This document shows positions 11,225 through 23,927 of a stretch of 64,000 nucleotides of DNA, piece by piece. The number at the start of each line of letters is the position of its first letter. The first letter of the stretch is position 1. This stretch comes from Cryptomeria japonica (lineage: Eukaryota > Streptophyta > Pinopsida > Cupressales > Cupressaceae), in assembly GCF_030272615.1 (NCBI RefSeq), contig NC_081414.1, positions 915,873,648 through 915,937,647 of the forward strand. Direction: 5' to 3'. The notes beneath the pieces are model-generated. The model was not told where the DNA came from and did not search any database. It saw only the letters and a program-made list of their open reading frames with translations. Both the position numbers and the translations under genes were made by a program.

Positions 11225-14200
11225 ATGAGTGTCACGTCACGACTGTTGTTAATAGGATGTTTAGGAGGTGTGGTTATCTTGGTCGCAGCCATAGCCCTCC
11301 ACATGAGCAAAACTCCATCAAACGTACACTACCATACTTTCAATGTAAACTCCTCATGATGCTCTCATTTTGCTTCTCATTTTAACTTATAATGGTCATT
11401 TTTTATTTAGCAATTGATGGCCTACTGGTTGCTTTTCTGCAAAATGACGAACTTTTTTCTTTTCTTTTTTTTCCCCTTAGTAAAATTTACTAATTATAAT
11501 GCAGATTGAGGTGAGCACTGTTAAGAGGTTGTGCAAAGAGAAGAACATAGTTACAGTAAACGGGCAGCTACCAGGACCGACTCTGCATGTAAGGAACGGA
11601 GACACCCTGGTTGTGAAAGTCAACAACAGGGCACCATATAATGCTACCATTCACTGGTACATCTCTGGTTTATTCTATATATGAATTGCTGTTTGTAAAT
11701 GTTAAATGTTCATCAATCAGCTAAATTCGAATCTAGAATCTTTTATTTGCTTCCTATTGGAGAGTCTTACAACTAAGCTACTGGTCTCTTAGGATCAGTC
11801 CGCTTTGGTTCGGGTGTAGCTTCTTTGCAAGATCCCCACTTAAGCAATTCCATAAAATGTTTGGGGCTTCATTGATCAATTAAGACTTGAATCTATAACC
11901 TTTTATTTGTTACTGGAGTGTTTTACAACTGATCTACTGATCCTTTTTTCTGTCGGGATGTGGCTTCTTTCTAACATCCTCTTAAACCACTCTAGAGAAT
12001 ATTTAGGGTTCCTAGCTTGACCTAATTCTCATACCATGTTGAGCTTTTCATTGATCAACTAAGGCTTCAATAAAATCTAGGACCTTCCATTTGTTATTGG
12101 AGTGTTCTACCACTAAGCTAGTCTACCTTTGGTTCAAGTGTGACTTCTTTCCAACATTGCTCCTTAGACCACTTTATAGAATGCTTGGGGTTTCTAACTT
12201 GACCACACTCTGATACTAATGTTGAACTCTTCATGTTCCAACTAGAACTCAAATCTAAGACCTTCCATTTGTTACTCTGAATCCTCTACCACTGAACTAT
12301 TAATCCTGTAAGACAAACCGACAAACCCATCTTTGATCCCAATCTGACTTGTTTTCAACAATAGATAGTCAGTGTTGTACTAATCAATATTTATAGTTTT
12401 CTGTATTGACAGATACTTTATTCATGGCAGGCATGGAGTCCGTCAGATCCGTACAGGGTGGTCTGACGGACCAGAGTACATTACACAATGCCCCATTCAG
12501 CCAGGGGGGAGTTACACATACAGATTTTCAATAGATGACAAAGAGGGAACCCTGTGGTGGCATGCCCATGTCTCATGGCTCCGAGCTACTGTTCATGGAG
12601 CACTAGTTATATATCCTAAGAAGGACACTTCATATCCATTTGCTGAGCCCAAAGGAGAAGCCACTATTATCTTAGGTAAACACTTGGATATTATTTAAAG
12701 CAATATGCATTCATTAATTTTGCATTCTCTGAAATAGTTACATGATTGTGTGGAGCAGGAGAATGGTGGAATAGCAACCCCATTGACGTTGTAAATGAGG
12801 CTATTCTCTCAGGGGCTGGACCGAATGTATCGGACGCTTTCACAATAAATGGGCAACCTGGAGATCTATATCCTTGCTCCAATTTAGGTAAAACAATACT
12901 TCCTTAATATACTTCCCTTCGGCCCTTCGGGACAAAACTGAAGACAAACAAGTAATGCCATAGATGAAAGCTAACCTAAGATCAATCACTTAAGAGTTGT
13001 GATAGAATGATTGGAGATAGTGAATCCAACTTTAGCAACTCCAGACTGGAAATTCAATGGTCTCTGTTAAAAACTCCTGAATGGTCCAGTGAACCATATA
13101 AATTCTAAAATATCTTGACAAACCTTAGAGAATATTCATAAAGCAGAGAAAACGGGAAAAACAGGACTGGCGGTGTCATATTTGATTAGGAATGATATGA
13201 GAATTCTCTAATCTCCCTTTGTGGTAGGAAGCTTTAGGTGACGAAGTGACATTTTGGAGTCACTCAATGCTTTTTGGCCCCGGCTAGTAGATTTTCATAC
13301 ATGGATTGAAACAATTTGTCAAAGAACCTGTAAAGGTCAATAGAGGTTTCGCAGAGTTGAGGGCTTATTTGTGCTTCTATGTTAATTTGTGAAAGAAAGG
13401 CCGTATATAGTATTTAATGGTTCTTAGTTATGGGAGAAGTTAATATTAATTAAATTCTGGATTTTGGAGTCAAATTCAATGTTCAAGATTTGTTTTTGGA
13501 TTGATATGTATTCTTAAGGGATATGTAATTTGTTAAGGAGGATGTTGTTTGTCGGTTCAAAAATAGATGGTGCTCTATGTTGAATTAGATATTTCAAAGA
13601 ATTTCCCAGATCTAGTAATGGAATCATCCAATAATATAAATGAGAGAAAGGAAAGCATAACGATAGAAAATTAAAATTCTATTCAATAAGAATGTAAAAT
13701 GATAGATAGATTCTAAAGTATAAATGATTTTATGTTAGAATGGTGGAAACTAATTAAAGGTAGACATTCATGTTAGATAGATCTAATTAAAGTTGGACTT
13801 GTATGATACAAGGAATGTAAATCAATCAAGATTAGATAATTGTCAATAAATTGTGTAAAAACTAGATACGTGATTGACCAACACAACTATCTAGGTGAGC
13901 TTATCTTAACTAAGTGCTTACAATGCAATATAGTTGTAAACTAAATGTAAGTAGAATAAGGAAGTTGGTTATGAATAGGTGAACAAATATGGAAAAAATT
14001 TGGGATATGAAAATATTTTGTTTGGGTGTCTAGATGTTGCTTCTAATTAGGTCTAATAGTCTCACGACATTAAAAAAATAAACGTGAAAATGTAAAATAG
14101 ACAACATGATGACAAGGAACAAGGTTATCTCACTTCTTAGTTAAGACGGTTGCACTCAAGTCATCTAATAATGTGGAAGACAATAGGATTGGTTGTACAA

Positions 14201-16701
14201 AATGTTGATCTAGTCTAATGATCTAATTCAACATTTGATACTAAATTAGGTATTATTGTAACTATTGTCACCTACCATATATTTTAAATTATAGATTAGT
14301 CTTAGTCTCATTGGAAGATCTAGTAGGTATATTTGTCCCAAGAAAAAATAGAAAACTTTAGAATACTCAAGCCCTTATCTTCCAAATATTTCAACCAACA
14401 TTTACTAAATTTGAGTGGTCATTAATTCTTACAAATGAAGAAGAATCTTGAGTGGCTTCTTATTATAAGGAGTTTGCAATGAACCAAATTTTATTTAAAG
14501 AGATTGAAAGTCTAAACAAAAATATATGAAATTTCTATTTTTAGAATCCATACTAACTAAATCTAAAAGTAAAAAGAAAAGAAAAATAATATATATTAGT
14601 TTTTGGATGGTTATTAATTATACTACATTTAATAATTTGTCTTCTTGTTTAATTCGTCAAGGTATGACATCTAATCTTTATTACTAAAGTAAAACTTAGA
14701 TATAAATACATACTCTGTAATTTTTTAAAAAAATTTAATATTATAGTTATTTCTTTCTAAGCAAGGAGAGCTTTTAGTTTATTATTTAATGAGATATAGA
14801 TATACAACTTTTACATAAATAATAAACTTTATAACAAGAGAACTTTTACATTCATACGTATGCTTTTTAAATATTCTTTTACTTTTGATAGTCTTTGGTG
14901 TTATATTGGAGGAAGCATACATGTTTAGATGGGTTATTCTTAAAGATAATCTAGTTTGATAATTACATGTTATTTGGCTAATGAAGGCAGGATGAATATT
15001 TACCCATTTGCTATATGAATGAAGTGTAAATTTAGAATTGATCTTTTGATCATTAAAGTAGATGATACTTAAGTGGAATTATTTAGATGTCATTTTTATA
15101 TTGATATAGAAAATATATTGAAAAATAGAATATGAAATACAAATTATTTACAAGGAGGATATTCTTCATTATAGATTTCTTTAACAATTAATTTCTTTAT
15201 TTCTTTTAGAGATATTTCAAACATTCTCCAAATTATAACAATTGATTTATCTTTATTCTTGTTATCTTTTATAAATTTTAAAAATATTAATATATTTAAT
15301 CTCATAATCCATCTAAGTTTTTCACAGTTCATATTACCTAATAAGATTGTTTCTGAAATTATTGTGAATATTTTTCTGTGATTACATTTTAGATCACACC
15401 CAATGATTCATCATAAAAAAGAAAACGAAAAAATCAATTACAAAACATAGCCAACAAATCTAAAAACAACCCTATTAACCAGAAATCTTAGATAACTACT
15501 AATAGATTTATGGATGGTGATGGTTGCAGATACGTTCAGGCTTCCCGTTATGCTGGGGGAGACCTATCTCCTGAGAATCGTGAATGCTGCCCTGAACACA
15601 CAACTATTCTTCAAAATAGCAGAGCATGATTTCATAGTGGTGGCAGCGGATGCTTGCTACACCAAACCCTACTCAACAAATGTTTTAGTCATCGCTCCAG
15701 GCCAGACAACAGACATTCTTCTCACCACCAATGCAGAAGTTGGACGATATTACATGACAGCCACACCCTATTCCAGTTCAGATCTAGTAAACTTTGATAC
15801 CTCTGAAACTGCTGCAATTCTAGAATACCAGAATACATCTCCAACACTTCAATCTCCAATTTTCCCAGATCTACCCCTACCCAATGATACCTCTGTAGCA
15901 AAGTCATTCAGAACCAGTCTCAGAAGCCTTGATTCAACACTCTACCCAACAGACGTGCCATTAAGAATTCACGAGGATGTGATCTCCACAGTAGGATTAG
16001 GGTTGAACCCTTGTCCCCTAGGCCAAACATGTCAAGGTCCAAATGGCCAAAGGTTCACTGCAAGTATGAATAACATATCATTTGTTATGCCCACTGTTTC
16101 AATCCTTGAAGCTTACTACTCGGGCATTAATGGAGTCTTCACAACAGACTTCCCAGATAGTCCTCCCATAAGTTTCGATTATACTGCTCAGAACATACCC
16201 GCCAGTCTTTGGACTCCTGTGCCCGGAACCAAAGTGAAAGTCATTGAATTCAACAGTAACGTGCAATGGGTATTTCAGGGAACGAACATTGTGGCCGGTG
16301 AGGATCATCCCATGCATCTTCATGGCTATGATTTTTATGTGGTGGGAGAAGGATCTGGAAATTATGATCCCTTGCTCGATCCCGTTGATTTCAATCTTGT
16401 TGATCCTCCCAAGCGTAATACTGTGATTGTTCCAGTCAATGGTTGGACTGCCATAAGATTCAAAGCAGATAATCCAGGTAATGTTTTGGCTCATGAATTA
16501 GATTATAAAACTTTAGCATACTTAGAAGGTTTAAGCAATGGAGAAATGAATTGTGATTTTGTTGGTGCAGGAGCATGGCTTTTGCATTGCCACTTAGATG
16601 TGCATTTGTCGTGGGGTTTGAAAACAGTGTTGTTGGTAACGAATGGAAATGGAGTTCTGGATGCCTTGGAAACTCCTCCTCAAGACTTTCCCGTGTGTTA
16701 G
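11225..16701 (+). CDS. LAC: Laccase (multicopper oxidase), six exons, complete
   Basis: Exons: 11225-11344, 11505-11656, 12431-12675, 12759-12887, 15530-16477, 16571-16701 (TAG 16699-16701); all introns are GT-AG. They give 1,725 nt, 574 residues. Exons 2-4 are 152, 245 and 129 bp, the sizes typical of plant laccase genes. Exon 1 supplies a hydrophobic signal peptide ([19 protein letters not shown]) and the HYH motif usual just after it. Copper ligands: H90-x-H92, H135-x-H137, H475-x2-H478-x-H480, and H537-C538-H539-x3-H543 with Leu548 as the axial type-1 position. Plant laccases are secreted apoplastic enzymes that oxidise phenols such as monolignols while reducing oxygen to water; use in lignification here is inferred. 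No frameshift or internal stop was found. Exon 1 was placed from frame, splice site and signal peptide, so it is slightly less certain than the rest. Confidence 0.92.
11709..12310. repeat. Tandem array of about 170-180 bp in laccase intron 2
   Basis: Intron 2 (11,657-12,430) is mostly 3-4 diverged copies of one unit starting near 11,711, 11,871, 12,051 and 12,231. Each has a version of the ccttccatttgttactgg...ctaccactaagcta core and most have gtg(t)(g/a)(g/a)cttctttccaacat. Two units contain ctcataccatgttgag or ctctgatactaatgttga, which on the minus strand resemble the initiator-Met primer-binding site of LTR elements. A tandemly duplicated miniature LTR element in reverse orientation would explain this, but boundaries are not clear. 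Confidence 0.6.
12888..15529 (+). other. Laccase intron 4 (2,642 bp)
   Basis: Begins GTAAAA after ...AATTTAG and ends GGTTGCAG before the DTFRLP-coding sequence. It is AT-rich, with no repeat pair or coding domain that I recognise. It is far longer than the other introns (160, 774, 83 and 93 bp), so an old decayed insertion is possible but not shown. Confidence 0.75.
16478..16570 (+). other. Laccase intron 5: 93 nt, in frame, no stop codon
   Basis: GTAATG...TTGGTGCAG between NPG and AWLLHCH. Its length is a multiple of three and the frame is open, so exon 5, intron and exon 6 read through without interruption. Splicing is supported because removal restores the conserved spacing before the HCHLDVH copper site. 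Confidence 0.85.
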
Positions 16702-16739
16702 GTTTAATCTTCCTAACACTGCTCCGATTGAATCTCTTC

Positions 16740-16745
16740 AATAAA
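16740..16745 (+). terminator. Candidate polyadenylation signal AATAAA
   Basis: Exact AATAAA 39 nt after the laccase stop codon. The spacing is short but acceptable for a plant near-upstream element. Confidence 0.45.
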
Positions 16746-18460
16746 AGTTCCACACATTTGTTCGACGAAGTTAGGCAAGTATTCATTTTACTGAGATTTT
16801 GCACAATGTGGGTCCGAGGCTCGCTTATGTTGGTTGATTTGTCAATGGTAGATCAACCTTTTCAATTTTTGTTTATTTTTTTATTAAAACATTATTCAAT
16901 ACTTTGATAAAGTCAAAATTCTTGTAGAAAAACTATAATTGTATCAACAATTTTCTCATTTAAATACACTAATCATAAAAGCTGTACTATTGTTGGAAAA
17001 GGCTATGTGAACAATTGAAATAGTATAATGGAATTTGAAATGTGAGTCAATGGAAGAACTGAAACAAAATGTTATAATTTTATACTAGTAATTAAATATT
17101 ATTTTAAATGAGAAAATATGAAGTAACCAATCCATGTGCAAAGTTAGATCTATATCTATAAGTCTCTTTTATTAGTATTTGTGTGTATACTAAAATGTAT
17201 ATAATAAATAATTTTATGTAAGGTGTTAGGTTTATAATTGTATTCAATAATTTTACATAATAATGTTGGAAAATGTTGTTTTCACTTGATATAAAAGAAA
17301 ATGGGTTTCTTAAGTCAATAACTTAAGAATGCTTCCAACCTCTTCAAGATGTGAAAATTGATTTTATAATTTTGAAAAAAAAATTATATTAAATATTTTC
17401 ATTGGAATAGATATCATTACTTAAAATATATATAACTCAAAATGTGTTGCTAATGTGCAAAGCGAGGATGAGATATTTTTATTAGATTCTAGTTGTATTG
17501 AAAAGTATGAGTTTTATTTCATTGTGTGCATGAAAAAATAAATATAGAAAGAACTAAGAAAAAAAGGATAAGGGTTTTCTAAAACCCTAGTATCAATTGG
17601 GAGAAATCGATTTACTTTTGGTGGAAATTTATTTGTTTGTTTGTGATAGGAGAAATATTGCAATACATATATTTTCTATGATTCCTTAACATATTTATTT
17701 TTTGAATTATTTGTAAATGATTGGTTGCTTAAATGAAATCAGATTAAATTAGATTCATGTATTGGGGTTGTTTCTTTGGTAGAAGAGATTGTTTCTATTG
17801 TTTAAAGTTTAAATTAAAAAGAATTTTTTTAATTGAAATCAATAGTAGTTGTAGTTTTTTTTGTTTTAAAACTTTACAAAATGTTAAGAAAAAATGGAAA
17901 CTATTTGAATGTCTATTTGATGTGTTGGATATGTACAATGAATGAGGATATTCTTATAATTTCAAAATTTGTATGTATTAAATTTGTAAAAAAAAATAAA
18001 AAATTGATGAATAATAGAACCTATATATTTGATAAAACTAAGAATTTCTTAAATTGCTATTTTTTTAATTTGGAACATCTGAATTAAAATTATTTCTTAG
18101 AAATGTGATTTTTCTATCAAATTAAAGTGTATTCCCCTTGGAATGCATATTTGTGTGTAAATTATAGATTTTATTTTTATTGGGCAATTTAGTAGGAGTA
18201 GATGGATCTAAGTGTTGCCCATCACATTTGCAATAGGGCATATTAAACTAATAAAATAAAATAAATTTGATATGAAATACATAATGTATAAGATAGGTGT
18301 ATTGCAAAAAATTAACAAACACAAGATTAAATGAAAGGTATGTTTTAAATAGGACATCTAACATCTTAGATAAATAAGCAATAATCAAAATAATATTTAA
18401 AATGTTATATTATATTGGATAAGCATAACCATTATTAGTAGGAGACATGACTAAATACAA
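16746..18460. other. AT-rich 3' flank of the laccase
   Basis: No gene or element recognised. Two short overlapping open frames at 17,757-18,087 are A/T composition artefacts. Confidence 0.5.
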
Positions 18461-18476
18461 TCATCATCATCATCAT

Positions 18477-18520
<44 letters not shown>
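18461..18520. repeat. Compound microsatellite (TCA)n-(AT)20
   Basis: About seven TCA/ATC units directly followed by 20 AT units. Confidence 0.95.
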
Positions 18521-18524
<4 letters not shown>

Positions 18525-20640
18525 AAGGCATCATTAAAATTAAATATAATCCTCATTTATGTAAAAAAAAAAAATTGTGGTGTTATACAAGAATAAGTTT
18601 TACAAATGATAGAGAAATATTTATAAGACTGTGAAATATTGTATGATAAACTATTGTCATTTTGATATTGTATATGAGAATTAAACACTTTGTAAAGGAA
18701 TATAGGAGGCTATGTTCCATCATATGACCTTTAGGGATGTTATTTCAATCATTTTTTGACTTATATATGGGTCATATAACCCTTAACTAACCTTAAACAT
18801 ACAATCATATCCCTACAAAAGCTATGATAAGGATAAAGTTATATAAAGAGAAAAGTGAATTTATGGGAAAAGGATAATAAGAATATTTGTGACAAGGTAT
18901 AAGAAAAAGGAAAGATAAAAACTAAAAGGAAATTTGTTGTCATATAGGAGTATTTCCAAAACCTAAATAGAAAGATTCATGCAAAAAAGTATTTATAATC
19001 CACATGAAAATGAATAGATAAAAATACTATCAAGATGACACAACATACGGCCTAGGAAAACCCTCAAAATGAGAGAACTCAACATCCAAAAGCATCCATC
19101 TTTAATGTATTATCTGATGAACAAAGATCACAATACATTTATATAGTCTCCATGAGTAACTGTAAAGAATCAAGTTCTCCAAATGCACTACATATGAATA
19201 ACCAAATAAGAATTGTGTAACCATATCCCAATCTAGGCTACCTCTCCTCACATGTGCAACCTACAATAAATGTTTAAAATACCCAACTAGCCAACAATCC
19301 AACCAACCCAACAACTACGTATGTGCTTTCTTTTAAAGAAATAAATGTGCATAAAACCACTGAGAAGCATGGCATAAACCATGTGATTAATACCATGATC
19401 TTATAAAACTATTTCTCTCCTCATGTATTTTTTGGTACTAAATTTTTCGATACCAGTTTTTTTCCCAATGTTATATACAAAACATAAAGTGGCCCCAAGA
19501 ATATATAACCCATATGATGCATGCATCCATAGATTCCCTAGGTTCACCATAGATATATTAATTTTATCTTAATAAATTATTTTCATAACATTCTTCCACT
19601 TGTTGTATACATTGTATAATGGGTACAAACTAGACCTAAAACATCAACAACAAAAATCCATTTAGTTAACATGTACCATCAAGAAAATAAAATTATCCAT
19701 GTGCTCCATCAAGATACTTACATCAATAATCAAGGTGACCACCATATTAAATATAAATCATCTCACCCTCCATCATGCCAATGCATGAAGATATTATTGC
19801 TCCTAAAGATATGCCACACTAAGTGTCACATAGAAACATAAGTCCTACCTCAAATTGATATCCAAATATTAAACCTATGCTAGAGTAATTAGGATATCAC
19901 TGTTACCCCATTATTTGTTTTGAACAAAATTTAATGTGTATTTAATTTTGTTTCCCTCATTCGATTTGATCCGTCTTTATCCATGCACCTTTTCTTCCTT
20001 TATGTTTCACCTTTTCTGCCCCAATGAACCCGTCGATTGAACCTGCGTATTGGTTAGTTCAATCAGTGCCTTTGTGTGGGTCGCGACTTTGTTATGTTGT
20101 TAAGCGAGCGAGCGTGAATGTGTTAAGTTGGTCTTGAACTTGAACTTTTGAACCATTTCTAAAGCAGTTCAAGGTTCAAGGTTCAAAGTCTTCCTTTATG
20201 TTTGTTAAAATCCTTCGCTCATTCCCGGTGTTGTGTTGAGCCGCAAGTTGGAAGCTCTTTTGTTTTCTCAGGATTGAACTTGAACAATTGAACTTCTTGT
20301 GAAATGGTTCAAAGTTCAAAGGTTCATTCCAAGATTGGCCTCGAGGACATTAATAACACAAAAGGTGGCGCGGCAAAAGGAATATTTTTGGGCATCTTAT
20401 AATTTAAAATTTTAATTTTGGAAAGAAATCATGAAAACTCAAGTCATTTGTGTGAAGTTGATGTGTAATTAAGAAAGTTGTCAGGTTCCCATAAAATCAT
20501 CAGTTATCTCACACATTCGAATAAATCATTATGAGGCGTGTGTAGGTGTTACTCAGTTTTTTTGCTTCTTAACATGTGAATTCTCAAATTGTGAAAGTGG
20601 TAGTTGTTTTTGTTGGAGGAGCAAAAGACGCCGAAGGTAA
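18521..20640. other. Intergenic DNA, no gene recognised
   Basis: AT-rich to about 19.9 kb, then more mixed composition. Around 20,120-20,330 the words gttcaaggttcaa, ttgaacttgaac and related forms recur in both orientations, a local cluster of short direct and inverted repeats. This could be the leader of the broken gene that follows. Confidence 0.4.
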
Positions 20641-20791
20641 TTTCAACTCCATATTTCTTAGGGTTTCACAGATTTGACGATGGTAACAGGTGAGTTTTGA
20701 TAATTACCCCTCCGCTGTGTTATTAGCTCAAAAAGCTGGTGTAGGAAAATTCTTTATTTTGGAATAGAATTTTGTTCTTTCTAGGAACTAT

Positions 20792-23700
20792 TTGATGAAT
20801 GTAAAAGTGGTCATTATGAGGCCAACTCTTCCAAAACTTGGTCGCACGTCATGCCTAGTTAGTATACTTCCAAAACTGGGTGACACTTCTTTGGCCCAAG
20901 CAGACTTAGGAGATTTCTTAGAAAGACCTAGAAACCCTGGGGCTGACTCGATGATGGAAAGAATAGTTAGAAGTGGCTTGATTGAAGTTGTTTCTTTCCC
21001 ACTCCTTGTCTAGAATTAGTGATAGCATGTATGAATAGATATGATGCTGATAGTAGGTGCATTAGGACCAACAGTGGTGAATTGTTAGTAGAAATTAACA
21101 GAAAAATGGTGATGGCTGCAATGGGAATCCCTCATGAAAATTTGTATGAAGATTGCTCAATTGGTACCTCATATGCATTTTTCTCTGAGAAGAAAAGCAC
21201 ATATAAAAGTGTTATTGCAAGGAATTGGCTTGTAAAGGTTCAGAAAGGGGGGTCTGGGTTACCCAAGCCTCTTACAAGAGAGCATTTCATCACGGAGGTG
21301 CGGGATATTATAATATTATTGAACAGACTCAAATGAAATTCACACGCTTTCTATTGGGAAGATTGGATGTACTTTTATAGTCAGGTGTTGTTAGCTGGCA
21401 AGAAATATCTTGACTAGGCACAGGTTATTGTTGAAAGGCTCCATGAAGGTTTGAGTAACTTTGTTGGAATGTCTAGTTTTCACATGTCCTCTTATCTATT
21501 TTATATATTGGCTTGTACCAAAGAATGGAAAAGGTTGCATAATGAGCCTTGGGTGGATGACATGAAGGTTTATGATTATTACCCATACTTGCAACAACAA
21601 AGACATTCAGAAAATTTCACACAATGGAATGATATTTTTGCAGGAAGGATTGCTTTTAATCTGCAGGGAGACATAAATAAAACAATGTCAATTGAGGCCA
21701 TGAGGTTGGTCAGTATATATGGAAGCTACTTTATCCAATTTCCCAGATTTACTTACATTAGAGTGGGGGGCTTTGAAGGTGAACCATTCAAATTGCCTAG
21801 GTATGCCTTTGATAGTTATGTGCTTATTTATGTGTGTAGACAGGTAGCCCACATTAACAAAAGGTTAGGGACAAAGGGTAAATCCAGAGTTTCCTTCCCG
21901 ATTGAACTTGGATATTATAGTTGTAAATCTATATCTGATGCCTTTAACCTAGAATTAGAGTTCAAGAAAATGAATTTGCAGCCCTACATTGCCAGATGTA
22001 AGTTTGATAGCAGGGGATATGTTGTAGAACATCTAAATGTTGATGACTATTTATTCCATGAACCTCAATTAGAAGATTACTGGGGAAATTGTTGTGATGA
22101 ATTTTAAGTGAGGAGGAGATTGTGGTCAAGATTCACTCTGTAGCAGGTTGTTACAATGAAGTTATCCATTAATGTTTAAGGAGTACAAGAAGAGGAAGGA
22201 GAAGATGTAATGGATCCTGAATTCAATGAAAGGGTTCAAGGGCAACCTATCCCTAAAATTGACTGGATAGGAGAGAAGAGGAAAATATTCAAGCCAAGTC
22301 CTTCAATGTCATAAGAAGAACGAAGAAGTGGTTAAGGGACCACAAATTTAGAAAGGAGTCGATTATCACTCCTAATGAATTAACAGTTGGTCCACTTGCT
22401 ACCACACACATTCCCACTTCCTCCTCTAATGAAATTGTTGATGTTGCAGGTGCCACAAGGATAAAAATTGGAGAGGTTCAACCTAGAAGAGCAAAGAGAT
22501 CCCCATTGAGTTCTTTAGTAGTTCGAATCACCTATTCAAGGAGCAAAAAGAAAAATAGGGAACCAGTGGCGGATCAAATTATTGTGGACATGGATTCTGG
22601 TGAAGAAACCTAGGTGATCATGGATCAACAAGTGTTAAATAACCTTCCAGTATAGGATACAAATGCAAGGAAATAACCTAAAAAATATCCAAATCTGATG
22701 AGCACTATGACTATTGTCAACCCACTTGATGATCAGACATCTCTACCCAAAGAAACTTCCAGTACTTCTCGATGGGTTGGAGCTTCAATTGGGAAAAAAT
22801 ATAGTATTGTTCCTATTACTATTCCCATGGAGGATATGGTAAGTAAGTGCCTTGGGAAAATATCCAAACCCAGGAAGCTCAAAACACAGGCAATGATGGA
22901 AGTTGATGATGAAACAGGCCACTGGGTAGTGGAAGTAGCTAAACCTATCTCAGATAGAGATCCAGAAAAAGCCACTGAGAATGATTTTATTGTTGAGAAA
23001 ATTGATTTGAGAGTTGCTTCAAGGGTTGTGGATGCCAAACATTTAGAATCCTCCACTAAGAGAATGATATCTAGGACCTGGAAAGATGAAAAGGAAAAAT
23101 GGAAGTTGAAACAAGTTGTAACTCATATGGTAGAATATATCAATGCCATACATCACCCGAGTCCTCAGCCCCTAACATAGATGACATTGTCCTTTGACCC
23201 CAAATCACCAATGAATCAAAAGCTATTGGATCAGGTCCAAAGAAGTTGCATTATAGCTGAAGTTTTTTATGAGTGGCTTGATTCCATAGGGGATCATGGC
23301 ATAGACTACATTGCTAGCCTAATCAAGGTATATGATAACACCATAATTGTGAGTAAAGAGCTGGAACTAGAAGCTATCACACGGGATAAAGAAAGAACTA
23401 AATGGGTAGTAGTCTTGGCGTAGATGAATGATGTGAAAAAAATTGGCATCATGAAATTTCTTACTAAGAAGTCTGTAGATAACTTGGATAACAACGTGTT
23501 GTATGTATCAAGAAAGAATGTTGAATGGAGGAACTCTATGATCAAACAGGGTCATGAAGAATCTGTCAAGTTACTAAAAGGATTAAAAGAACATATTGAT
23601 ACGATGCAAAAGGATAAAAAATGCATCGATATACAACTCTTTAAGGAAGATGGATAGACAATTGAGCCAGCAATAGATATAGTCAAAACCTTTAAAGAAA

Positions 23701-23927
23701 GGGTGCATCTTGTTAAAGAAACAAAGTCTCTAACTACAGATGACTTTTCCAAAGTGGCAAGGATAGAATCAATGTTAGCAGTCTTCTTCGATCACTTGGA
23801 AGGACATAAAATCAAAGTTATGCAAGTGAACATGGACAAAGAAGTTTGGAAGCAGTGCATTCTACACATTGCACTCCCGCACTATCAAGTTATCCTTAAT
23901 TTCTCAACAACACATTTGGAGTGGTGA
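20792..23927 (+). pseudogene. Broken frame for a large unrecognised protein
   Basis: Consecutive open segments read as one protein of roughly 1,000 residues after allowing for stops and shifts: 20,792-21,013 (frame shift near its end), 21,019-21,336 and 21,451-22,107 (same frame), then 22,698-23,180, 23,181-23,423, 23,424-23,657 and 23,703-23,927 (all one frame). The stops at 23,178, 23,421 and 23,655 are all TAG. I recognise no catalytic domain. The first part (VIACMNRYDADSR..., then EINRKMVMAAMGIP) loosely resembles 41,394-42,182 on the minus strand, and the last part is charged and helical, as in the pol-less LTR elements. It may therefore be a third relative of that coding region, but no LTRs were found around it. 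A decayed host gene is the alternative. Confidence 0.5.

Noticed and set aside
16099-16804. Minus-strand frames of 114-131 codons over laccase exons 5-6
   Set aside because: Shadows of the laccase coding frame.
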